A stretch of 64,000 nt of DNA from Flectobacillus roseus. GTDB lineage: Bacteria; Bacteroidota; Bacteroidia; Cytophagales; Spirosomataceae. Both the position numbers and the translations under genes were made by a program. Under the pieces are notes generated by a model, which searched no databases, was not told the DNA's origin, and saw nothing but the letters and a program-made list of their open reading frames with translations. Location of the stretch: NCBI RefSeq assembly GCF_030056665.1, contig NZ_JASHIG010000003.1; one strand, 5' to 3'. Positions 53,823 to 61,706 of the stretch are shown piece by piece (position 1 is the first letter of the stretch; every line of letters begins with the position of its first letter).

Positions 53823-54980
53823 TTAATCAAAACTAAGCAGATTATATTTTTCGATAATCTTCATCGTTCTATCGGCATAATACCTGCCTCCCAAATGGGT
53901 ATACCCTTTTGAGCCTAGCTGAAAAGCAAATCGATAGGCCGCATCATATTTCGAATATCCTCTGTCAAGAAGACTATGATATTCGCGTACGGTTCCCGAA
54001 TAGTCTCGTTTCCATTTTCCTGTTTTGTGCAAGAAAACTTCTTCTACCAAAAACTTGATACATTCCGACCTTGACTTAAAAGAGCGATACCAGTTGTCTT
54101 TCCTTCTGGATTCGTCATAGACATATTGACCCTGTCCTGTATTTTTGAGTATTCTTACTCTACCGTTGTGTTCGTCTGCTTGTCCTATTAGTTGGTAGCC
54201 ATCTGCTGAAGCTTTCCATTGCTTAATGCCAAAATAATTATTAGCAGCAATGGAGAGAGTACTGTACCCATAACCACTTTCAAGGGCTGCCATAGCCATA
54301 ATTACACTAGCTGGCACACGGTATTTTTGTGCAAGTGGAAGTACTTCGTTTTGAATACTACTAAAGAATGTCCATGCCACCTCATTGGTAGGTTGGTATA
54401 CAGGGTATACATTAGATCCGCCTTTGCTACTCTCATCAAAAGTGTCTGAAAAAGTAGGTACATTGGGATTGGGGTATACCACACCAGCACCTGAAAGGGC
54501 AGATGTAATACTTCCACTATTATAACTAGCGCTTTTGTCGCTCGTATTGGGTGGCAAACTAGCGTTTGTGTATTCGTACTTAGTTTCTTTAGAGATTTGA
54601 TTTTTGCCAGCAATAGTTATCTCTCCCTGAACTTCACTCAGGGTGTTGTTTTCTGGAGAAATGCCGACGAATTTGAGTTTTTTGGTACTAGCGTACACAA
54701 ACCTGAATTTGAATTCGGCGTGATTGTTGGAAACGTAAGTAGAGCCAAGGCTACTGCCATTCACAAAAACACGAATTCGATGGATATTCAATCGTGTAAC
54801 AAAATTAAAAAACACTTCTTGACCTGTTTGGGCGTATTTGGGATAATACACCTTGAGTTCCATAGAAGTATCTTTAGATTTTGCTGAGATTGAAAATAAG
54901 TTAAATATGAGTAAGGACAAACACATAAAGCCCTTGCAACTACTTAATGGCTTAAGTAGAAAAAGACTATTTTTCTTCAT
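53823..54980 (-). CDS. Exported glucosaminidase (FlgJ/GH73-like)
   Basis: About 385 residues from the ATG at 54980. A signal anchor (FMCLSLLIFNLFSISAKS) follows a short basic N-terminus, then a beta-rich region of about 100 residues (RIRVFVNGSSLGSTYVSN), a Ser/Asn/Pro linker, and a C-terminal glucosaminidase domain with VIMAMAALESGYGYSTLSIA (catalytic Glu in ALESGYG), NYFGIKQWKAS and RSECIKFLVEEVFL. It should cut GlcNAc-MurNAc bonds of peptidoglycan. The frame is open 18 codons further up but that part lacks a signal. Confidence 0.88.
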   Translation of the reverse strand: MKKNSLFLLKPLSSCKGFMCLSLLIFNLFSISAKSKDTSMELKVYYPKYAQTGQEVFFNFVTRLNIHRIRVFVNGSSLGSTYVSNNHAEFKFRFVYASTKKLKFVGISPENNTLSEVQGEITIAGKNQISKETKYEYTNASLPPNTSDKSASYNSGSITSALSGAGVVYPNPNVPTFSDTFDESSKGGSNVYPVYQPTNEVAWTFFSSIQNEVLPLAQKYRVPASVIMAMAALESGYGYSTLSIAANNYFGIKQWKASADGYQLIGQADEHNGRVRILKNTGQGQYVYDESRRKDNWYRSFKSRSECIKFLVEEVFLHKTGKWKRDYSGTVREYHSLLDRGYSKYDAAYRFAFQLGSKGYTHLGGRYYADRTMKIIEKYNLLSFD

Positions 54981-55198
54981 AACTCGGATAATACTTAGGG
55001 TTCTTGTATCACAAGCGGGTTGAGATTTACTCAACTTAGTGTCAATGTGTTACAAATTTTCAAAAACCGTGCCTATTGTATAAATCAGAATTATAAATAT
55101 TGGATGTTTTTTTATAGATATTAAAATAAAAATGGTTGGATAAATTACCAAATGTTCGTTTGTGTGTTCTGAGAATAGATTTTACCGATTACTCATTG

Positions 55199-56299
55199 TT
55201 AAATTTTTTGATAAATTTTTTCTAAATCTTTTGCGATTTCTATTGAAGAAAACTTTTTGATGTAAACTTGCCCTTGTGTAACTAAGTTTTTTTGAAGAAT
55301 AGGGTTTGAAAGTACTCGTCTTATTTCATCTGCCATACCCCTGACATCATAGGGGTTCACATAAATGGCTCCATTGCCACCAGCTTCTTCTAGGCATGAA
55401 CCTGTGGCTGCTATAACAGGTATACCCGAATGTATAGCTTCTACAATAGGAATACCAAAACCTTCAAAGATGGATGGGTAAACAGTTAAGGTAGCATTTT
55501 GGTATAAAGCGGGTAAATCAGCAAAAGGTACGCCATTGATGATATGAATCCCCTTGAGGTTTTTTTGTTGGATATAGTCCTCGATCTGATTTTGATAGGC
55601 ACTTTTTCCTCCTACAAGTACCAAATCCACATCCTTATTTTGAAGTTCCTCAAAGGCTTTCACCAAGGTAAGCTGATTTTTTCGGTCAGCAATTGTAGCT
55701 ACACATAAGATATAAGGCTTATCCAAATGGTATTTCTGGCTAACAGCAGAAAGCTGTGCAGTCGGCAACTGATTTTTAAAAGCCACATCACAATCTTGAT
55801 ATACTACCTCTATTTTGGAAGGGTTAATATGAAGCATATCAACAATATCATTTTTGGTTTGCTCACTTATCGCCACCACACAATCGGCTTTTTCACATGC
55901 AGACTTAAATTTTTGTTTATAAATCCAACGGTCAATTGTGGGATATAATTCTGGATATCGTATAAAAATCAGATCGTGGATAGTTACCACAGTTTTGATA
56001 CCTGTTTTTTGAATTCGCCAAGGTAGTTCATTACTCAAGCCATGAAAAACATCGAGTTTATCTTTCTTTAATTGTTGATTGATACCCCAGCTCCGCCACA
56101 GGGGTTTGGGCATAGAGGTTTGTGGTAATTCAACATGCAATCTTTTATCAAACTGTACTTTGCTGTTGAGCTTGGGTGTGTAGGCAAAATATTCGTGTTG
56201 CGTAGGAGAAGCTAATAAAGATTCAATAATAAATCGGCTATAGTTTCCTAATCCTGTAAAATTTTGGAAAGCTCGTTTTGCATCAAATCCTATACGCAT
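55199..56299 (-). CDS. Glycosyltransferase family 4 protein
   Basis: The 366-residue GT-B enzyme starts MRIGFDAKRAFQNFTGLGNY with the glycine-rich loop. It has FHGLSNELPWRIQKTG, YILCVATIADRKNQLTLVKAF, VPFADLPALYQNATLTVYPS and the donor-binding EGFGIPIVEAIHSGIPVIAA (E-x7-E pattern). It probably uses a nucleotide sugar to build a surface polysaccharide; no other polysaccharide genes are adjacent. The ATG at 56299 is chosen over one 12 codons upstream. A -7 match lies at 56335-56342 on the minus strand. Confidence 0.92.
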   Translation of the reverse strand: MRIGFDAKRAFQNFTGLGNYSRFIIESLLASPTQHEYFAYTPKLNSKVQFDKRLHVELPQTSMPKPLWRSWGINQQLKKDKLDVFHGLSNELPWRIQKTGIKTVVTIHDLIFIRYPELYPTIDRWIYKQKFKSACEKADCVVAISEQTKNDIVDMLHINPSKIEVVYQDCDVAFKNQLPTAQLSAVSQKYHLDKPYILCVATIADRKNQLTLVKAFEELQNKDVDLVLVGGKSAYQNQIEDYIQQKNLKGIHIINGVPFADLPALYQNATLTVYPSIFEGFGIPIVEAIHSGIPVIAATGSCLEEAGGNGAIYVNPYDVRGMADEIRRVLSNPILQKNLVTQGQVYIKKFSSIEIAKDLEKIYQKI

Positions 56300-56453
56300 A
56301 CTCTTGGGGGCTAATGGTGAATACTGACAAAACACAAAATTACCTAAACTTTCTGGCTACGAGAATGTATTTATTTAAAAATGTGTTATAACATTCAGGC
56401 ATCTTATTTTCATAAGTAGTTTTACGAACCATATCAATCGCTTCAAAATTGTG

Positions 56454-56461
56454 TAACTTTG
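56454..56461 (+). promoter_or_regulatory. Possible -7 element of the M16 peptidase gene
   Basis: TAACTTTG matches TAnnTTTG, about 79 bases before the chosen start. No -33 partner is clear. Confidence 0.35.
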
Positions 56462-56539
56462 TAGTTCGATAAAAAAGTGCTTTAGAAATTAGTAAATAAC
56501 TTGTCTGAGAACCACCATCAAACAAGGAAATTCATTAGA

Positions 56540-57775
56540 ATGGACGGAATACAAGAATATACATTACCAAACGGTATCCGAATAGTACATCGCCAAGTAA
56601 CGCATACAGCGATTTCACACATGGGTTTGATGCTCGATATGGGTAGCCGTGACGAAAAACCTCATCAACAAGGCTTGGCGCACTTCTGGGAGCACATGGC
56701 TTTTAAAGGAACGGACAAACGTTCGTCATTACAAATTATCAATCGACTTGAGGTAGTGGGAGGTGAGTTAAATGCTTATACTACCAAAGAAAAAATCTGT
56801 TTTCATGCGTCAGTACTAACTCCTCACTATGAGCGAGCATTAGAACTCTTGTCGGATATTACTTTTCACTCTGTTTTTCCCGACAAACAGGTAGAGCGTG
56901 AGCGTGGTGTAATTCTCGAAGAAATGTCGATGTATTACGATTCTCCAGAGGATGCTATTCAAGACGATTTTGATGATATTATCTTTTCAAATCATCAATT
57001 AGGACGTAATATTTTGGGTACACAAGAAAGTGTAAACGGATTTACACGTCAAGATTTACTTGATTTTATAGCTGAAAACCTAGATACAAGTCGTATTATT
57101 TTCTCATCGGTGGGTAATCTTCCTTTCAAAAAAGTAGTGACTTTGGTAGAGAAATATTTGAAGAATATTCCTGCTAAAAGCTCTAGTTTGGTAAGAACTC
57201 CTCCAGCTATTTACTCACCTAAAAATGTAGATCATAAACGTAGTATTACGCAGGCGCACGTAGCGATTGGTCGCACGGCCTACGAAATTACTCATGCCCA
57301 ACGATTACCATTTTTTATGCTGATTAATCTCTTGGGTGGTCCAGGTATGAATTCACGTTTGAATCTGGCTGTAAGAGAAAAGAATGGCTTGGTGTATTCG
57401 ATTGATGCAGGCTATACGCCATTTATCGATACGGGTTATTGGGGTATTTATTTTGCAACAGAACCCAAGCATTTGAAAAAAGCCAATGCCCTAATTCTGA
57501 AAGAGCTAAAAACTCTCAGAGAAGTACCTTTGACTAAAACACAGTTGCATAATACCAAAGAGCAATTGATGGGACAGATGGCGATGTCCGAAGAGGGTAA
57601 CATGAGCTTTATGCTTATGATGGCTAAAAGTTTGTTAGATATTAATCGTATCGATACGTTAGAAGAGCTATTTGCTCAGATTCGTACGGTTTCGTCTACT
57701 CAACTTCAAGATTTAGCCAACGAACTTTGCCGAGAAGAGGATTTAAGTTATTTGACTTTCCTTCCTGAGAATTAG
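56540..57775 (+). CDS. M16 family zinc peptidase
   Basis: The 411-residue protein is a single-length M16B peptidase. The inverted zinc motif HxxEH is H48-F-W-E51-H52 (AHFWEHMAFKG), with the third ligand expected in ERGVILEEMSMYYDSPED near residue 130. The R/Y pair of the C-terminal half is in NSRLNLAVREKNGLVYSIDAGY. Such enzymes degrade peptides or act as processing peptidases. The start is the ATG at 56540; a TTG 13 codons upstream is less likely. No signal peptide. No second M16 subunit gene is adjacent. Confidence 0.92.
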   Translation: MDGIQEYTLPNGIRIVHRQVTHTAISHMGLMLDMGSRDEKPHQQGLAHFWEHMAFKGTDKRSSLQIINRLEVVGGELNAYTTKEKICFHASVLTPHYERALELLSDITFHSVFPDKQVERERGVILEEMSMYYDSPEDAIQDDFDDIIFSNHQLGRNILGTQESVNGFTRQDLLDFIAENLDTSRIIFSSVGNLPFKKVVTLVEKYLKNIPAKSSSLVRTPPAIYSPKNVDHKRSITQAHVAIGRTAYEITHAQRLPFFMLINLLGGPGMNSRLNLAVREKNGLVYSIDAGYTPFIDTGYWGIYFATEPKHLKKANALILKELKTLREVPLTKTQLHNTKEQLMGQMAMSEEGNMSFMLMMAKSLLDINRIDTLEELFAQIRTVSSTQLQDLANELCREEDLSYLTFLPEN

Positions 57776-57835
57776 AATATGTTAAATTTCATAAGTTGCT
57801 TATAGTTAGCAGCTTATGGATAAATGTATTTTTTC

Positions 57836-57993
57836 TGAAATCCTACTGTTTGAGCCGCAGGCGAGGTGGGTCGCCACTCCGATTAGGATTTCTTGACTTT
57901 CTTTTGCGGCCGCCGCGCGGTTACTTTTCTTGTGTCAAGACAAGAAAAGTAAGGAGTGTCAAATGGGAATTTTGTTTTTTCGACAAATACCAA
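57836..57993. repeat. Two-hairpin dispersed repeat, copy 2, with GC-rich inserts
   Basis: Matches the unit at 45856-45984, including gaaatccta..taggatttc and ttacttttcttg..caagaaaagtaa. It differs by two extra segments: ggtgggtcgccactccga in the first loop, and a run of 13-14 G/C bases (cggccgccgcgcgg) between the hairpins, remarkable in AT-rich DNA. A long frame reading from 57930 into pyrF is an artefact of this element. Confidence 0.8.
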
Positions 57994-58127
57994 ATGAAAT
58001 TATTAAATATGCTTTCAAAAGGGAAGAACAGTGTCTATGGCACAAATCTCAATCTTACGAAGGTGGCACTTCTTCTAATAGCTACAACTGTAGCTATTTT
58101 TCATGTAATACACAGTTGAACATAACA

Positions 58128-58958
58128 ATGACAAAGCAAGAACTTTTCGGACAAATTTTGTCCAAAAAATCCTATTTATGCGTTGGTCTTGATACCGACC
58201 TTCAAAAACTTCCGAAGCACTTGTTGGATACTGAAGATCCTATTTTTGAATTCAACAAGCAAATTATAGATGCTACCAAGCAATACGCTGTAGCCTACAA
58301 ACCTAATATTGCTTTTTATGAAGCTTTTGGCGCAAAAGGATGGGAGAGTCTTCAAAAAACATTAGCCTATATTCCCAAAGAATGTTTTACAATTGCTGAT
58401 GCAAAAAGAGGCGATATCGGTAATACTTCTGGATTGTACGCGCGAGCTTTTTTTGACCCGAACTCTTCAGGACTTGATTTTGATTCGGTAACTGTAGCAC
58501 CTTACATGGGAGAAGACTCGGTTACGCCATTTTTAACTTTCCCTAACAAATGGGTTATTCTTTTGGCATTGACTTCAAATGGTGGTAGTAAAGATTTTCA
58601 AACGCTTTCAGTAGGAAATAAAGCTCTATTTGAGGAGGTATTAACCAAATCACAAGAATGGGGTACCGACGAGCAACTGATGTATGTGGTGGGTGCTACC
58701 AAAGCAGATATGCTTGCTCAGGTGCGTGCACTTGCTCCAGAGCATTTCTTGTTAGTACCTGGGGTTGGTGCGCAAGGAGGAAGTTTAGAAGAAGTTTCTA
58801 AATACGGAATGAATAGCACTTGTGGTTTATTAGTGAACTCTTCACGTGCGATTATTTACGCTTCCTCTGGTGAAGATTTTGCTGAAAAAGCTGCCGAAGA
58901 AGCACAAAAAGTACAAGCTGAAATGGCTCAGTATTTGGATTTGTATTTAAAGAAATAA
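58128..58958 (+). CDS. pyrF: Orotidine 5'-phosphate decarboxylase
   Basis: The 276-residue type 2 (long) OMP decarboxylase makes UMP. Motifs are CVGLDTDLQKLP, VAYKPNIAFYEAFG, FTIADAKRGDIGNTSGLYAR with the catalytic Lys-Asp set, and FLLVPGVGAQGGSL. The ATG at 58128 (MTKQELFGQ) is chosen because the frame above it runs through a dispersed repeat. It is apart from pyrR-pyrB by about 4.7 kb. A stem-loop region with a repeated taggtgcca phrase follows the stop. Confidence 0.95.
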   Translation: MTKQELFGQILSKKSYLCVGLDTDLQKLPKHLLDTEDPIFEFNKQIIDATKQYAVAYKPNIAFYEAFGAKGWESLQKTLAYIPKECFTIADAKRGDIGNTSGLYARAFFDPNSSGLDFDSVTVAPYMGEDSVTPFLTFPNKWVILLALTSNGGSKDFQTLSVGNKALFEEVLTKSQEWGTDEQLMYVVGATKADMLAQVRALAPEHFLLVPGVGAQGGSLEEVSKYGMNSTCGLLVNSSRAIIYASSGEDFAEKAAEEAQKVQAEMAQYLDLYLKK

Positions 58959-59083
58959 TAGATACCTTACCATTTGGATTTGGCACCTATTCTAAGTATA
59001 AACTCTTAGAATAGGTGCCAATTTTCTTTTCCACTCATTTTTTGACTATTCCCCTAATATTTTTATCCAATTATCGAAATGTT

Positions 59084-59114
59084 TCGACTATATGAAAAAA
59101 TGTTAATATATTTG
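59084..59114 (+). promoter_or_regulatory. Possible promoter of the YoaK-like gene
   Basis: TATATTTG at 59107-59114 is preceded after 21 bases by TTTC (59082-59085), one base off the consensus. The leader would be about 95 nt. Confidence 0.45.
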
Positions 59115-59211
59115 TTTGTTGATATATAGACTTAAAAATTAATAGAAATTCTCATTTGTATTTCTCTCGGGTATCAAAGAGATTCTATACTTAATCACTT
59201 TATTACTAAAA

Positions 59212-59844
59212 ATGAAGCTCAAAAGACTCATAACAATTGCCATTCCGTTTTCGATTATATCGGGGATTGTGAATATTTTGGGTATAAAGTTACTCGGTGT
59301 GGTCACTACCAACGTTACGGGGTTGTTTAGTTTGGGTGTACAATGGTGGAGCGATAATGAACATCAGTTTCCTTTTACCCTTACTATATATATATTGAGT
59401 TATTTACTAGGTTCATTTTTTAGTTCATGGTGGTATCATAGTTATCAGTTAGTCCCCAAAATGTGGAAAAAACTCATCACTCCCAGCGTAAATTTGTTGA
59501 TAGTGCTTGTTGCTTACTTAATGAAAGAGCCATTTATTCCCAGCTTGGTATTTGCTATGAGTAACCACAATGCTTTTGCTTCCAATTTTACCTGTGCCAA
59601 AGTAAAACCATCTCAACTTACGGGTTTGGTAATGGATTTAGGAGTAGAATTATCAAAACTAAAATTTACAAGCCCCGAATCGAGAGGGTGTCTGTGGGAT
59701 AGCATATTGACAAGACTCACTATTATTGTATTTTTTACTATAGGAGCAGTCATAGCAGTCGCAAATCAAACTATGAGCTTGATGCTAGTTGCCGCAGTAT
59801 TTTATATAGGTCTTATCATTAGTGTGTTGTCACGAAAATTTTAG
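59212..59844 (+). CDS. YoaK/DUF1275-like membrane protein
   Basis: The 210-residue protein has six likely membrane segments and the DUF1275 pattern: SIISGIVNILGIKLLGVVTTNVTGLF, FAMSNHNAFASNFTCAKVKPSQLTGLVMDLG split by a helix break, and a C-terminal pair of helices. The family TGxxTDLG motif appears as TGLVMDLG, with Met-Asp in place of Thr-Asp. Function unknown; some relatives are proposed small-molecule transporters. It ends in a strong terminator. Confidence 0.78.
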   Translation: MKLKRLITIAIPFSIISGIVNILGIKLLGVVTTNVTGLFSLGVQWWSDNEHQFPFTLTIYILSYLLGSFFSSWWYHSYQLVPKMWKKLITPSVNLLIVLVAYLMKEPFIPSLVFAMSNHNAFASNFTCAKVKPSQLTGLVMDLGVELSKLKFTSPESRGCLWDSILTRLTIIVFFTIGAVIAVANQTMSLMLVAAVFYIGLIISVLSRKF

Positions 59845-59882
59845 AAGCGAAGTTTCTATCGATAAATAGGTGGTCTATTTAC

Positions 59883-59925
59883 ACACAAAATCCCTTGTAA
59901 TTCATAACTACAAGGGATTTTGTGT
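59883..59925 (+). terminator. Terminator of the YoaK-like gene
   Basis: Perfect 17-bp stem with arms acacaaaatcccttgta and tacaagggattttgtgt, 39 bases after the stop. Confidence 0.85.
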
Positions 59926-59994
59926 ATAATATTTTTAATATTAAGTAATAGGAAAGATTAAATTAAGTTAGTACGCAAAATAAAATATAAGATT

Positions 59995-60126
59995 GTGCTT
60001 TAAGCTTTCAGGTAACGGCTTTCGCTGGTGGGCTTTGGAAAAATGCATGTCTGTGGGTAGTAAAAAAACATTTTAACACTCCGTGCCTGTTGCCTAGTGC
60101 CTAAACACATAACTTAAATCTTGTTT
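59995..60126 (-). repeat. Dispersed intergenic repeat, copy C
   Basis: The reverse complement aligns along most of its length with 21078-21200: tttaggcactaggcaacagg is identical, and the following ttaaaatgttttttta and caaagcccaccagcgaaagc resemble copy A. It sits between the YoaK-like gene and the two small unknown genes. Confidence 0.65.
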
Positions 60127-60225
60127 TGCACCATTATTTAGTAGTATATCTGAGGAATAATTTGACTATTACTTTTTAATCGTGAATATCTTCAAATAAC
60201 CAATATACTATTAACATCTTCCTAT

Positions 60226-60453
60226 TTAGTAAGGAATAAATTCGAGTACGCTCTCATCCGTCAGAATCTTGTTGTTGGTGACCCAATCTTTAAGGTCTTT
60301 CATGTGTTCGTGTTTTACGATAACCTGCACCTTTTCTCTATTTTCTTTTAATATTAAAAATGCAGTACTCAGGAATTTCGAATAGGTTACGTAAAAAACA
60401 TCTTCAGGACGATATGGCATAGAAAATGGCTTATTAATTTGGCGAGATCTCAT
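60226..60453 (-). CDS. Small unknown protein, 75 residues
   Basis: I do not recognise a family. The sequence begins MRSRQINKPFSMPYRPEDVF and ends DESVLEFIPY, with a mixed charged middle (KENREKVQVIVKHEHMKDLK). It has no signal peptide or membrane helix. It starts 15 bases after the stop of the 72-residue gene upstream, so the two look like an operon. Codon use is like the neighbours, which supports a real gene, but homologues would be needed to confirm. Confidence 0.5.
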   Translation of the reverse strand: MRSRQINKPFSMPYRPEDVFYVTYSKFLSTAFLILKENREKVQVIVKHEHMKDLKDWVTNNKILTDESVLEFIPY

Positions 60454-60468
60454 ATTAATATAATTAAG

Positions 60469-60687
60469 TTAAGTTTTGGTTTTACTCATCCTTGTGTGAT
60501 ATGCAATGTCCTTGCAGTTGGCAATCGAACCATCAATCCACCATTCGGGCGGTATTGTAATGTCTCTGATAATCCCTCTTTCGGTAAGCTTTACGCAAGC
60601 AACTTTGTATTTGTGTAGGTTAATAATGTCTTTATTTGTGATAATTCTGCCAGAATCCTTATCACGGTAAATAAATTTATAATTCAT
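60469..60687 (-). CDS. Small unknown protein, 72 residues
   Basis: Begins MNYKFIYRDKDSGRIITNKD and contains RGIIRDITIPPEWWIDGSIA, a Trp-Trp pair in a short turn. No family recognised, no signal peptide. It is the first gene of a probable two-gene minus-strand operon with the 75-residue gene. A 200-base AT-rich region precedes it; the -7 match on the minus strand near 60809-60816 (TATTTTTG) is weak. Confidence 0.5.
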   Translation of the reverse strand: MNYKFIYRDKDSGRIITNKDIINLHKYKVACVKLTERGIIRDITIPPEWWIDGSIANCKDIAYHTRMSKTKT

Positions 60688-61155
60688 TGGTTAGTATTAA
60701 TTCATGGGTTGCTATTGAATTTCAAGAAAAAGAAGGTTTATTGATGAAATTTCTCTAGTAATAGGTAAAATGATATTGTTTTGAACTGGTGCAATACTAA
60801 TATCAAAAATAGCAAAAAGCAAGAAAAAAATGCTTAATTTATTATTTGTGTATATTTTTCGCCGTAAATCATGCTATATTCAACAATTATCATTTATGCT
60901 GATTTTAACACTAAAAGAACAAATTTGTTACTAAAACTGATAAATAAGAACTGTGAATATTAGTCTTGAAATTTTGTGCTTTAAAAGGTTTTTTCTGCGC
61001 CAATGAGATATTGGTCACTTTTATTGGCATGAAACTTGTTTTATATGGGTCGTAGCAGTTTGTATGCAAAATTGCACGTTGAGGTGTCAGTTCATGAGAT
61101 AAAAATGGTATTGGTTAGATTTTTTCAAAAAAATTTCAAAAAAAACTCCAATAAA
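60688..61155. other. AT-rich spacer upstream of the M20 leader
   Basis: 468 bases without an ORF of coding character, between the divergent small-gene operon and the promoter at 61156. No strong repeat seen. Confidence 0.45.
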
Positions 61156-61187
61156 ATTTGTTTGGCACGTTTATTGTTAATACATTT
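61156..61187 (+). promoter_or_regulatory. Promoter of the long M20 leader
   Basis: TTTG (61156-61159), 20 bases, then TACATTTG (61180-61187): a full match to the Bacteroidota promoter consensus. The next gene on this strand starts over 500 bases downstream. Confidence 0.7.
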
Positions 61188-61194
61188 GTAATGT

Positions 61195-61706
61195 AAATCA
61201 AGAACAACAAAATAAAGGTTTACAAAGTGAGCAAATAAGCCCACAATTTAGATTAGAACTAGCAATTGAATAACGATTCAATTCAAAGATATTAGGTTAG
61301 ATATTGACCGCTTTTTCAACGTAGTGCCGCACACGCTACTAGAATGGTGATTGAGCCGCTACTCAATCACCAAAAAAAATTCAAGGTTGAAAATTTTCAA
61401 CTGAGTGAGTAAAGCTAATGCTTGAAAGCAAAAAAACTTTAGAGCTTCGGCTCATGGGTGGATTACCCAAAAGATAACTACTTAGGCGGATTGCGTAAAG
61501 GCTCGGAGCATTGCTGCGGGTCTTTATTATTTTATACCCTTTTCATCTTTTACATAATAGGTATTTCTTATTATTTTTTTCCATTCCTCTCGATTTTCCT
61601 TTCATCTCATTTACAAATCCTTAATTTTAATATATTTTTTCTAATCCAATAGCATTAGTGCTTTTGTGTTGGATAAAATCTTACTTCAAACTAAAACTAA
61701 ATTATC
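61195..61706 (+). ncRNA. Candidate structured 5' leader RNA of the M20 gene
   Basis: About 510 nt from a good promoter to the M20 start with no convincing ORF but a chain of perfect hairpins: aattgaat/attcaatt (61264-61283), gtagtg/cacgctac (61321-61339), ggtgattgag/ctcaatcacc with ccgcta loop (61346-61371), gttgaaaattttcaac (61385-61400), aagc/gctt, gagc-ttcg-gctc (61442-61453, a UUCG tetraloop), and gggt/accc. The second half before the gene (from about 61530) is T-rich. It may be a regulatory leader or a separate small RNA whose end I cannot place. Confidence 0.45.

Noticed and set aside
57930..58127. N-terminal extension of pyrF
   Set aside because: The frame runs through the two-hairpin repeat; family alignment starts at the ATG at 58128.
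61395..61430. Hammerhead-like core (ctgagtga ... gaaa) in the M20 leader
   Set aside because: The core has one base too many for CUGANGA and stem II does not abut the core on the left side, so it cannot form a standard hammerhead.
61458..61652. 64-residue ORF in the M20 leader
   Set aside because: It uses a GTG inside a hairpin, and its second half is low-complexity hydrophobic sequence from a T-rich stretch.
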